This document shows positions 31,712 through 39,377 of a stretch of DNA of 64,000 nt, in pieces. A model generated the notes under the pieces. The model searched no databases. It saw only the letters and a list, made by a program, of their open reading frames with translations, and was not told where the DNA came from. How positions within the stretch are numbered: the stretch's first letter is position 1; every line of letters starts with the position of its first letter. The DNA is taken from NCBI GenBank assembly GCA_013204585.1, contig JABMNL010000040.1, positions 62,001 through 126,000 of the forward strand. The letters run 5' to 3'. A program made the translations under genes and the position numbers. The DNA comes from SAR202 cluster bacterium (GTDB lineage: Bacteria > Chloroflexota > Dehalococcoidia > Lucifugimonadales > UBA3495).

Positions 31712-32362
31712 ATGTCATTAGTAGAAAAATATGCCCTCCTCCCAGAGGAGATTGACCGCCGTAGCATCGAGGTTGTCGAAGCCAGCCTGCCCCAACTTGA
31801 TGGCCTTACCGCCGAAGAACGCTACGTAATATGCCGCATCGTGCGCGCAGAAGGCGACCCAGAAATCGCCAAGGCCGTTGGGTTCAGTCCCGGCGCAGTT
31901 GAGCGTGGCATTGCCGCCATCAAAGCCAAGGCCGACGTAATCACCGATGTCCGCATGGTCGAGGTCGGCATATCCAAGGCCCTGCTGAGCAAGTGCGGAA
32001 TAACCACTCGCTGCCAAATCGACACACCCAACACCGCCGAGCGGGCCAAGTCGGAAGGCACCACCCGTTCCGTGGCGGCCATCCGGGAACTTGCTCCCCA
32101 TCTAAACGGCGCCATCGCCGTGGTCGGCAACGCCCCCACCGCCCTTTTGGCGCTATTAGACTTGATTACCGAGGGCCTGGCATCGCCAGCGTTGGTCATC
32201 GGCATGCCCGTGGGCTTCATCGCCTGCCCCGAGTCCAAAGCCGAACTGGCCAAGGTTGATGTGCCTTATATTTCCATTTGGGAAAAGCGCGGCGGCAGTT
32301 CCGCAGCGGCGGCAACGGTCAATGCCTTACTAGGTTTGGCACTACAAGAGGTGTCTCTATGA
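31712..32362 (+). CDS. cbiC: Precorrin-8X / cobalt-precorrin-8 methylmutase
   Basis: A 216-residue CbiC/CobH that moves the C11 methyl group to C12 to yield hydrogenobyrinate or its cobalt form. It shows EEIDRRSIEVVEA at the N-terminus, ADVITDVRMVEVGI, the SEGTTRSVAAI block and the C-terminal VGNAPTALLAL and GMPVGFIACPESKAEL motifs. A TATAAT at 31680-31685 is a possible local -10, about 25 bp before the ATG, without a matching -35. The stop overlaps the cbiX start as ATGA, so it is the first gene of a tightly coupled eight-gene run. Confidence 0.95.
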   Translation: MSLVEKYALLPEEIDRRSIEVVEASLPQLDGLTAEERYVICRIVRAEGDPEIAKAVGFSPGAVERGIAAIKAKADVITDVRMVEVGISKALLSKCGITTRCQIDTPNTAERAKSEGTTRSVAAIRELAPHLNGAIAVVGNAPTALLALLDLITEGLASPALVIGMPVGFIACPESKAELAKVDVPYISIWEKRGGSSAAAATVNALLGLALQEVSL

Positions 32363-33234
32363 CCGCCAATAATCATGAAAAATGGGGCGTGGTGCTCTTG
32401 GGTCACGGCAGCCAGCGCGGCACCAGCAAAGCCGAGTGCTCTTGCGCCTGGCTTCAAGAAAAGACTCCCGGTTGGTGTCAGGACTGCCCCAGCACGCCCA
32501 TTGGACTACGCCAAGCAGCCGACCGGCTCCAAAGCATGCTTGAGATAGACCAGTCGCAGATGGTTCTTTCCTGCCTCGAGTTCATCGAGCCCTTCCCGCA
32601 CAAAGCGGTCAAGATGTTGAACGAACGGGGCCTCAACCAAGTGGTGGTTGCGCCCTTCTTGCTGGGAAATGGCAAGCACGCCACCCTGGAAATGAACGAA
32701 GTCATGGACGAGATTCGCGAACAAAATCCCGGCATCCAGTTGCATCTGGCAGACGGATTTGGCACCGATTCCAATATGGCCGACGTGGTAGTTCAGCGAG
32801 TGCGGGAACTTGAAGAATCTGAGGAGTCCGCTGCCCCGCCCGCAGGTCGCCGAGGCATTTTGTTGGTCAAAGCAGGCACCAAGACCGAATTCGACGACTG
32901 CGTGTGGCTAGAAGACCTGGGCAAACTTGTCGAAGCCCAGTTGGGTGCCGACTACGCCGTGGCAGTGGCCCAGTCCCACTACGGCGACCCCACAATGGAC
33001 GACGCGGCAGCCAAGTTGGTTGAGACCAGAAAAGTCTCATCCATCATGTGTGTTCCCTATATCTTCTTCCCCGGCCTAATCCTCCAACGCAACGTTATTG
33101 GCACCATGGAACTGCTTAAGGAACGGTACCCAGGCGTTGTCATGTCGGTCACCCCGCCGCTGGGAGTGGACGATAAGATTGTGGGCGTCACCGCCGACCG
33201 GGTGCGTCAAGTCTGGAGTCAGGCGGCAAAATGA
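32359..33234 (+). CDS. cbiX: Sirohydrochlorin cobaltochelatase CbiX, long form
   Basis: A 291-residue chelatase inserting Co2+ into sirohydrochlorin, the early-cobalt step of the anaerobic pathway. The N-terminal half has VVLLGHGSQR (metal-binding H16) and NGKHATLEM (H107). The C-terminal half is a diverged repeat with QSHYGDPTMDD. An unusual insertion after the first motif carries four cysteines as C27-x-C29-x10-C40-x2-C43, a plausible zinc or Fe-S site unlike the C-terminal MxCxxC known in some CbiX proteins. The start ATG 32359 overlaps the cbiC stop, and its own stop overlaps cbiD. Confidence 0.92.
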   Translation: MTANNHEKWGVVLLGHGSQRGTSKAECSCAWLQEKTPGWCQDCPSTPIGLRQAADRLQSMLEIDQSQMVLSCLEFIEPFPHKAVKMLNERGLNQVVVAPFLLGNGKHATLEMNEVMDEIREQNPGIQLHLADGFGTDSNMADVVVQRVRELEESEESAAPPAGRRGILLVKAGTKTEFDDCVWLEDLGKLVEAQLGADYAVAVAQSHYGDPTMDDAAAKLVETRKVSSIMCVPYIFFPGLILQRNVIGTMELLKERYPGVVMSVTPPLGVDDKIVGVTADRVRQVWSQAAK

Positions 33235-34451
33235 GCCAGGCCAACACCGGCAATGGGACACCGGAGAGCGATTATAGCAAGCAGACGGTCCGGGGCAAAG
33301 GCATGCGCACCGGGTACACCACTGGCGCTTGCGCTGCATCGTCAGCCAAAGCCGCCATCACCGCGCTGTTGACCGGCAACCCAGTTAACCAGATAACCAT
33401 CCGCCTGCCCATTGGCCGCGACGTTGAATTCACCATGAACCGCTGCGAGTGGATTGACCGGACGCCAGGCAGCGAAAAAGTCCTCTGCTCCGTCATCAAA
33501 GACGGCGGCGACGACCCGGACGCCACCCACGGTGCAGAGATTTGCGCCACCGTCTCCATTGGGCCAGCGACTGAAGAAGGCGTCACCATCACCAGCGGAG
33601 TTGGCGTCGGCATTGTCACATTCCCCGGCACCGGCATCCCCGTCGGCCAACCGGCCGTAACCAGAGTGCCTCGGCGAATGATTATAGAATCAACTTTAGA
33701 AGCCGCCAGAGCCCACGGTCTGGCCGCAGATAAAGGCATCGTCGTCGAACTCTCTGTGCCCACCGGCGAAGAGGTGGCCAAGAAGACGACCAACGCCCGG
33801 CTCGGCGTCATCGGCGGCATTTCCATACTTGGCAGCACCGGTGTGGTTCAGCCATATTCCACCGCTGCCTGGCGGGCCAGTGTAAACCTGGCCATCGACG
33901 TGGCCGCCACCAATAACTTGTCGCACATGATTTTGTCCACCGGCCTCCAGAGCGAGGCCTTTACCAAGAATCATCTGGACCTGCCGGATATGGCCTACGT
34001 GGGAGTTGGAATATTCAGCGGCGCGGCCATGAAACGCTGCGTCACGCGGGGAATTAAACGGGCCACTCACGTCGGCATGGTGGGGAAATTCTCCAAGATG
34101 GCCATGGGTTATTTCGTGACCCACGTCGCAGGAAATAAAGTGGACACCGAATTCCTGGCCGGTCTGGCCGGTCAGTGCGGCGCATCGAAAGAATTGCAGA
34201 AAGAGATGGCCGCCACCAGTTCTGGCCGTCATTTTGGCGAAGTAGCATTGGCCAACAACCAACTTGCGTTGTTCACCCTGATGAGTCAGATGGTCTGCGA
34301 CGAAAGCCACAAGCTGCTTGGCGACGACGCCGATAAATTAATCGTCGACGCCATGTGTTTTGACTTCGACGGCACTCTGTTGGGCCATGCGTCGACCTCG
34401 CCCGACGGCATCCCGTTAACCTCATCATCTGGTGCGTCTTCAATTGGTTAA
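33231..34451 (+). CDS. cbiD: Cobalt-precorrin-5B (C1)-methyltransferase CbiD
   Basis: A 406-residue CbiD that methylates C1 of cobalt-precorrin-5B using SAM, a step specific to the anaerobic route. It shows LRTGYTTGACAAAA-type spacing (here MRTGYTTGACAASSAKAA), ITSGVGVGIVTFPG, and the late GMVGKFSKMAMGYFVTHV block. About 22 residues precede the family N-terminus. ATG 33231 overlaps the cbiX stop by 4 bp; the 3' end overlaps cbiT by 20 bp. Confidence 0.94.
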   Translation: MSQANTGNGTPESDYSKQTVRGKGMRTGYTTGACAASSAKAAITALLTGNPVNQITIRLPIGRDVEFTMNRCEWIDRTPGSEKVLCSVIKDGGDDPDATHGAEICATVSIGPATEEGVTITSGVGVGIVTFPGTGIPVGQPAVTRVPRRMIIESTLEAARAHGLAADKGIVVELSVPTGEEVAKKTTNARLGVIGGISILGSTGVVQPYSTAAWRASVNLAIDVAATNNLSHMILSTGLQSEAFTKNHLDLPDMAYVGVGIFSGAAMKRCVTRGIKRATHVGMVGKFSKMAMGYFVTHVAGNKVDTEFLAGLAGQCGASKELQKEMAATSSGRHFGEVALANNQLALFTLMSQMVCDESHKLLGDDADKLIVDAMCFDFDGTLLGHASTSPDGIPLTSSSGASSIG

Positions 34452-35055
34452 GGACCTGCCAAACTTGGGCCGGTCTCTGGGTCTGCCAGATGACGCCTTT
34501 GAACAACGTCGTCCCAACAAGGGTCAGATTACCAAGCGGGAAGTGCGCGCGGTTAGCCTCTATTCCTTGGGTCTACGCCATGACAGCGTGGTCTGGGACA
34601 TCGGCGCTGGCACCGGATCCGTCTCGGTTGAAGCCGCTTTGATTGCCAATAGAGGGCAGGTCTACGCCATCGAGCGCGACACTGATTCACTGCCGCTTTT
34701 AGAAGCCAACGTATCCCGCTGGGGCTCCGAGAATATTCACATAGTGTCCGGCGAAGCGCCCAGTGCTTTGGAAGGTCTGCCCAGCCCCGACTCCGTTTTC
34801 GTCGGCGGTAGCGGCGGCAACCTGTCGGAGATATTGGAATACGCGGCCTCACGACTCAACCCAGAGGGCACAGTAGTGGTCAACCTGGCGGTGCTAGACC
34901 GCACCCAAGAGGCCTACCGACTACTCAAGAAGTTGGGCCTCACCACCGAACTTACCCAAGTCAGCTCGGCGCGGGGCAAAGAGATGGCCGATGGCGCAGT
35001 ACGGCTCGAGTCATTGAACCCGGTGTTCGTCGTCTCCGCCCGGCGCGGGAACTAG
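34432..35055 (+). CDS. cbiT: Cobalt-precorrin-6B/7 C15-methyltransferase (decarboxylating) CbiT
   Basis: A 207-residue class I methyltransferase that methylates C15 and removes the C12 acetate carboxyl. It shows the family entry PNKGQITKREVRA, SAM motif I VWDIGAGTGSVSVEAA, motif II acidic end YAIERD, and SPDSVFVGGSGG. CbiT often comes fused to, or beside, CbiE (C5-methylation); here there is no CbiE domain or gene. Starting GTG 34432 lies inside the end of cbiD. Confidence 0.92.
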   Translation: MRLQLVKDLPNLGRSLGLPDDAFEQRRPNKGQITKREVRAVSLYSLGLRHDSVVWDIGAGTGSVSVEAALIANRGQVYAIERDTDSLPLLEANVSRWGSENIHIVSGEAPSALEGLPSPDSVFVGGSGGNLSEILEYAASRLNPEGTVVVNLAVLDRTQEAYRLLKKLGLTTELTQVSSARGKEMADGAVRLESLNPVFVVSARRGN

Positions 35056-35064
35056 GACACCGCC

Positions 35065-35811
35065 ATGACACAAAGTAATCCGACCATTGGCTGCCTCTAC
35101 GGCATTGGCGTCGGCCCCGGCGACCCCGAGTTGATTACGCTAAAAGCCCTGAAGGCCCTCCAGAAAGCGCCCGTCATTTGCGTGCCTCAAGCGGCAAACC
35201 GACGGGAAAGCTACGCCCTGAGCATCGTCAAAGATTATGTAAAGCCCGAGCAAGAGATTCTGCGGGCGCCGTTCCCCACCGACAGCGAGGAAGGAGCGGC
35301 CCAAGTATGGCGCGAAGCCTCTAAATTGGTGACTGAACGCCTGAGGAGAGGACAAGACGTCGCCTTTCTAACCGAGGGCGATCCCATGCTTTTCAGCACA
35401 TTCTCTTACGTACTTGCTGGAGTGCGGGAGATGTGCCCCGAGGCCCCCATCGTAATCATCCCCGGTGTATCATCGGTGATGGCTGCGGCGGCCAGTTCGG
35501 GAGAACCACTGGTAACCCACGGGCAGCGGCTGGCGATTCTGCCAGCGGCCTACGGCCTCGATGACCTAGCGGAAGCCACGTCTAATTTCGATACAGTAGT
35601 ATTGATGAAAGTTAGCCCCACCATGGTGAGGGCCCTGGCCAATCTCGAAGAGCTTGGACTAACCGGGCAAAGCACCTACGTGCGGCGGGTCACCACCGAC
35701 CGAGAAAAGGTAATCAAAGACATCACCCAAATTACGGATGAAGACCTAGACTACTTCTCCCTGCTAATCGTGAAAGGAAAAGGGAAGAAACAGGCCGCAA
35801 ACCAAGATTAA
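35065..35811 (+). CDS. cbiL: Precorrin-2 / cobalt-factor II C20-methyltransferase
   Basis: A 248-residue tetrapyrrole methylase that adds the C20 methyl group. The N-terminal SAM site is GIGVGPGDPELITLKAL and the second motif LTEGDPMLFSTFSY. IIPGVSSVMAAAASSGEPLV closes the first domain. ATG 35065 is chosen, 9 bp after cbiT. CbiL and CobI cannot be told apart by eye; the neighbours (cbiX, cbiD, cbiG) imply the cobalt-containing substrate. Confidence 0.93.
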   Translation: MTQSNPTIGCLYGIGVGPGDPELITLKALKALQKAPVICVPQAANRRESYALSIVKDYVKPEQEILRAPFPTDSEEGAAQVWREASKLVTERLRRGQDVAFLTEGDPMLFSTFSYVLAGVREMCPEAPIVIIPGVSSVMAAAASSGEPLVTHGQRLAILPAAYGLDDLAEATSNFDTVVLMKVSPTMVRALANLEELGLTGQSTYVRRVTTDREKVIKDITQITDEDLDYFSLLIVKGKGKKQAANQD

Positions 35812-35839
35812 GCGGGGACGAGCAAAAGGATTAAGAACA

Positions 35840-36667
35840 ATGATTGACACTAAAGGCAAAGTCTATATAGTCGGCGGCGGCCCGGGCGACCCGGAACTGC
35901 TGACATTAAAGGCAAAGCGGATTATCGAGACCGCCGACTTGGTTATCTTCGCCGACTCACTGGTACCGCCCGAAATCGTGGCGTTCGCCAAAGAGGGAGC
36001 CCAGGTTATCGGCAGCAAAGAGCTGAATCTGGACGAGATAATGGAACTGGAACTGAGCGCCGTCCGCGAGGGCAAGATTGTCGCCCGGGTGCAGAGCGGC
36101 GACCCTTCCATCTATGGCGCCATCCTCGAACAGATGCGGGTTCTAAAGCAAGAAGGAATCGAGTTTGAGATTATCCCCGGCGTCAGCGCCGCCTTCGCCG
36201 CCGCCGCAGTACTGAAGTCTGAACTCACCGTCCCCGAGAAAGCCCAGACCGTAATCATGACCCGGATGGAAGGCCGCGTGGCCATGCCACAGGGAGAGCA
36301 ACTTAAAGACCTGGCCGCCCACGGGTGCACCATGGTCATATTCTTGAGCATCACGCGGATGACCAAGGTAGTGCGGGAGCTGATAGCCTCCGGAGGGTAC
36401 ACCGAAGACACCCCCGTGGCCGTGGTCTACCGTGTCGGCTGGCCCGACGAGCTGGTGATTCGGGGAACCCTAAAAGACATTTCCGACAAGGTCCGAGCGG
36501 CCAAGATTACACTGCAAGCCCTGATTATCGTGGGCGACGCCGTTGACCCAGAACAAACCATCACTGGTGCGGTGTCCCATCTCTACTCATCCGAATACAC
36601 GCATCGCTACCGGAAAGGCGACGCCGTCGTCTCCGGGACACAGGCCAGTGGCAACGGCCAAGGATAG
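35840..36667 (+). CDS. cbiF: Precorrin-4 / cobalt-precorrin-4 C11-methyltransferase
   Basis: A 275-residue tetrapyrrole methylase for C11. It shows VYIVGGGPGDPELLTLKA, VARVQSGDPSIYGAILEQM and IIPGVSAAFAAAAVLKSEL, with the typical DEI(M)ELELSAVREGK helix. The start ATG 35840 follows AAAGGATTAAGAACA. The last 20 bp overlap cbiG. Together with cbiL, cbiH and cbiD it covers the C20, C11, C17 and C1 methylations. Confidence 0.93.
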   Translation: MIDTKGKVYIVGGGPGDPELLTLKAKRIIETADLVIFADSLVPPEIVAFAKEGAQVIGSKELNLDEIMELELSAVREGKIVARVQSGDPSIYGAILEQMRVLKQEGIEFEIIPGVSAAFAAAAVLKSELTVPEKAQTVIMTRMEGRVAMPQGEQLKDLAAHGCTMVIFLSITRMTKVVRELIASGGYTEDTPVAVVYRVGWPDELVIRGTLKDISDKVRAAKITLQALIIVGDAVDPEQTITGAVSHLYSSEYTHRYRKGDAVVSGTQASGNGQG

Positions 36668-37829
36668 CCCCCAAGAAATAACGGCTGGCGGAAAGACAGC
36701 CATCGTCGCGCTCACCCGTAACGGAGCGCGGATGGCGAGGAACCTAGCCGGTCTACTAGACGGGGAAATTACCCTATTTCTCGACCGTCGGTTCACGGAA
36801 AACAGTGAAGAAAACGGCGAGGAAAACGGCAGCGGGGTCGAAATATTCGACCTACCCGTTAGGCCGGTGGTCGAGCGGGCCTTCGCCGAGTATTCCAGCC
36901 TAGTTTTATTTCTCTCCACTGGCGCTAGCATCCGGCTCTTGGCTCCGTGTCTGAAAAGCAAACAGGTAGATCCAGCCGTGGTCTGCGTTGACGACGCGGG
37001 CAGCTTCTGCGTGAGCCTAATATCTGGACACATTGGCGGAGCAGACCGGCTGGCCCAAGAAGTGGCCCGCCACCTAAGCGCAACACCGGTGATAACTTCG
37101 GCATCCCACGCCTCCGGCACGCTGGCAGTTGACCTCTTGGGCCGGGAGTTTGGTTGGCGTTTGGTAGCCAGCTCCACCGCTGTTACCCGCGCCAGCGCCG
37201 CAGTTATTAACGGTCAGCCCATCGGCGTTTGGCAGGGGGCTGGCGAACCGGGTTGGTGGCCCCATGCAACGCCGCTGCCAGAGAACATCACGGTGTATCA
37301 GACCTTGGAAGACCTGGCCGCATCGGCCTGTGCGGCAGCGCTGATTATCACTGATAAATTAGAACCATTAGACACCTTGCTTGCCGACAAGATAACGGTG
37401 GTTTACCGGCCCCGCAGTCTGGTGGTCGGCATGGGTTGCCGCCGGGGCGTGCCCGTGGCGGAACTAGAATTACTCTTGGCCGAGACCTTTAAAGAAAACG
37501 GACTGTCATTGGACTGTCTGGCTGGTATCGCCACCGCCGACATCAAGCAAGACGAACCTGGGCTGCAACAGTTGGCCGAACGTCACGGCGTAGAACTAAT
37601 TTGCCACGGGGCAGATGCCCTAAATATGATATTTGAGACCAACCCCAAAGCAATCACCTCCAAGTCGGAACGGGCCCACGGACTGGTCGGCGTTTGGGGC
37701 GTTGCCGAGCCGTCTGCGCTGTTGACCGCCAATGCCAGCGAACTAGTGGTGACCCGGAAAAAGACTACGCGGGCGACCATCGCCGTCGCCCAAAAACAAT
37801 TTGAAACCCCTGGGAGCGCTAATAGATGA
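36648..37829 (+). CDS. cbiG: Cobalt-precorrin-5A hydrolase CbiG
   Basis: About 393 residues. The N-terminal part (FLSTGASIRLLAP, then DDAGSFCVSLISGHIGGAD with the conserved SGH-GGA block) and the central linker end in the C-terminal CbiG domain (VVGMGCRRGVPVAELE, ADIKQDEPGL). CbiG opens the delta-lactone and releases the C20 fragment as acetaldehyde, which is specific to anaerobic corrin synthesis. The GTG at 36648 is preferred, overlapping cbiF by 20 bp; the frame is open for 35 more codons, but that would overlap cbiF deeply. A Glu/Asn-rich insertion occurs near residue 45. Confidence 0.9.
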   Translation: MATAKDSPQEITAGGKTAIVALTRNGARMARNLAGLLDGEITLFLDRRFTENSEENGEENGSGVEIFDLPVRPVVERAFAEYSSLVLFLSTGASIRLLAPCLKSKQVDPAVVCVDDAGSFCVSLISGHIGGADRLAQEVARHLSATPVITSASHASGTLAVDLLGREFGWRLVASSTAVTRASAAVINGQPIGVWQGAGEPGWWPHATPLPENITVYQTLEDLAASACAAALIITDKLEPLDTLLADKITVVYRPRSLVVGMGCRRGVPVAELELLLAETFKENGLSLDCLAGIATADIKQDEPGLQQLAERHGVELICHGADALNMIFETNPKAITSKSERAHGLVGVWGVAEPSALLTANASELVVTRKKTTRATIAVAQKQFETPGSANR

Positions 37830-38599
37830 CCACAAAATCTGGCAAAATATTTCTGGTAGGCCTTGGCCCGGGAGACCCCGACTACCTGGCTCCCGCCGCT
37901 TCCAAAGCCCTCGCCTCCAGCGATGTCATCGTCGGCTTCCGGGCCTATATTCAGCAGATTGAATCGCTGATTACCGGTAAAGAAGTGGTCTCCATGGAAC
38001 TGGGGCAGGAACTGGAGCGAGCGTCCGCCGCGGTGGACTCGGCCTACGCCGGTAAAACTGTTGCCGTGGTGTCCTCCGGTGACGCCGGCATCTATGGCAT
38101 GTCTGGCCCGGTGTTCCGGGTGCTCACCGACCGCGACTGGGACGGCATTAGCCCGCTAGTGGAAACGATACCCGGCGTTTCGGCCATGCAGGCAGCGGCG
38201 GCGGTACTAGGCTCCCCATTGATGCAAGACTTCTGCGCGATTAGCCTGAGTAATCTCCTTACGCCATGGGAAAAGATTCGCGCCCGACTGGAAGCAGCGG
38301 CCCAGGGCGATTTCGTGGTGGCCTTGTATAACCCCCGCAGCAAGCGAAGGCAGACCCAACTCCTAGAAGCCCGAGAGATACTGCTAAAGCACCGACCCGC
38401 AGACACCCCGGTAGGATTGGTCGGCGACGCCTTCCGGCCCGGTCAGCGCGTTACCATTACCACCCTCCAGAACTTGGAGCAAATGGCCGAGTCTGTGGAC
38501 ATGGTAACTATGGTGGTGATTGGAAATTCCACCACCTATCTCCACGGCGGAAAAGTAATCACTCCCAGGGGATATGAGGAAAAAACCAAGCAAGCTTAG
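37826..38599 (+). CDS. cbiH: Precorrin-3B / cobalt-factor III C17-methyltransferase
   Basis: A 257-residue tetrapyrrole methylase performing C17 methylation and ring contraction. It shows IFLVGLGPGDPDYLAPAA, VVSSGDAGIYGMSGPVF, ETIPGVSAMQAAAAVLGSPL, LSNLLTPWEKI and the family-typical VALYNPRSKRR. ATG overlaps the cbiG stop by 4 bp. It is the last gene of the run; no terminator is evident in the 256 bp that follow. cbiE, cbiJ, cbiA, cbiB and cbiP are not in the window. Confidence 0.94.
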   Translation: MTTKSGKIFLVGLGPGDPDYLAPAASKALASSDVIVGFRAYIQQIESLITGKEVVSMELGQELERASAAVDSAYAGKTVAVVSSGDAGIYGMSGPVFRVLTDRDWDGISPLVETIPGVSAMQAAAAVLGSPLMQDFCAISLSNLLTPWEKIRARLEAAAQGDFVVALYNPRSKRRQTQLLEAREILLKHRPADTPVGLVGDAFRPGQRVTITTLQNLEQMAESVDMVTMVVIGNSTTYLHGGKVITPRGYEEKTKQA

Positions 38600-38855
38600 C
38601 CTCGGTACCCAAGCCCCGCCCCCACTCGGCGCTAAATTTACGCGCATCTGTGCCTGCGCTGTTCATCTCTTGCGCCATATTCTTACAGAATTCACCTATT
38701 AGTCTCCGGTGCCACTCAAGTTCCGATGCTAAAGTAATATTGGCCTTACCAATTTGTCTACACATTGGAAGCCTTTAGACGTGAATTCAGTAAAAGTTGA
38801 AATCGTTGGGAGTTGCCGGTAGCAACCCGACTCACAGCCTAAAGAATAGATACAA

Positions 38856-39224
38856 TTGCAAGACAATAAGATTTTGATAGTCGACGACGAGCCGAACATT
38901 GTACGGTCATTGAGCTTCGTCCTAAATAAAGAAGGCTACGACGTGGCCTTGGCGGCTGACGGAGACCAGGCAATGCAGATGATTCGGGGTTCTAAGCCGA
39001 ACATCTTATTTTTGGACGTGATGATGCCCAAAAAGAACGGTTATGACGTATGCCGCGAGGTAAAGTCTGACCCGGATTTAATGGACATCCACGTAGTAAT
39101 CTTGACCGCAAAGGGCCAAGAAAACGACCGTCAGAAAGGTCTACTACAAGGTGCCGATGAAGTCATCACCAAGCCATTTAGCCCGATGGAGATAGTAGCT
39201 AGGGTAAAGGAATTACTCGGTTAG
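38856..39224 (+). CDS. Single-domain response regulator (CheY-like)
   Basis: A 122-residue receiver domain without an output domain: acidic pair in ILIVDDEPN, phospho-acceptor aspartate in LFLDVMMPKKNG, switch threonine in VILTAKG and lysine in ITKPFSP. The start is TTG 38856 with only weak AAAGA upstream. It is 153 bp upstream of the histidine kinase on the same strand and is the obvious phosphotransfer partner, acting through protein contact or as a relay. Confidence 0.88.
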   Translation: MQDNKILIVDDEPNIVRSLSFVLNKEGYDVALAADGDQAMQMIRGSKPNILFLDVMMPKKNGYDVCREVKSDPDLMDIHVVILTAKGQENDRQKGLLQGADEVITKPFSPMEIVARVKELLG

Positions 39225-39299
39225 TTTTCCGCCGACCACCGTGCTGTTATCCTCTAATGCCACGGCATCCATGAACCGGGAAATCCCACGGCATGCATG

Positions 39300-39321
39300 A
39301 ATCGGGGAATCGGGGAATCGG
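39300..39321. repeat. 8-bp tandem repeat upstream of the histidine kinase
   Basis: AATCGGGG occurs twice in tandem followed by AATCGG. Just before it, CCACGGCATCCATGAACCGGG and a similar CCACGGCATGCATGAATCGGG form a longer imperfect direct repeat (39259-39308). Confidence 0.8.
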
Positions 39322-39377
39322 ACCGAAATCGGCCAATCTGAGAACCTCCCATGGCCTTATCTTAATTTTCTCTGTCA

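Noticed and set aside
36543-36647. Upstream extension of cbiG
   Set aside because: It would overlap cbiF by 125 bp; family similarity begins after GTG 36648.
38559-38765. 68-codon minus-strand frame after cbiH
   Set aside because: Overlaps the cbiH end, no ribosome binding site, no recognisable content.
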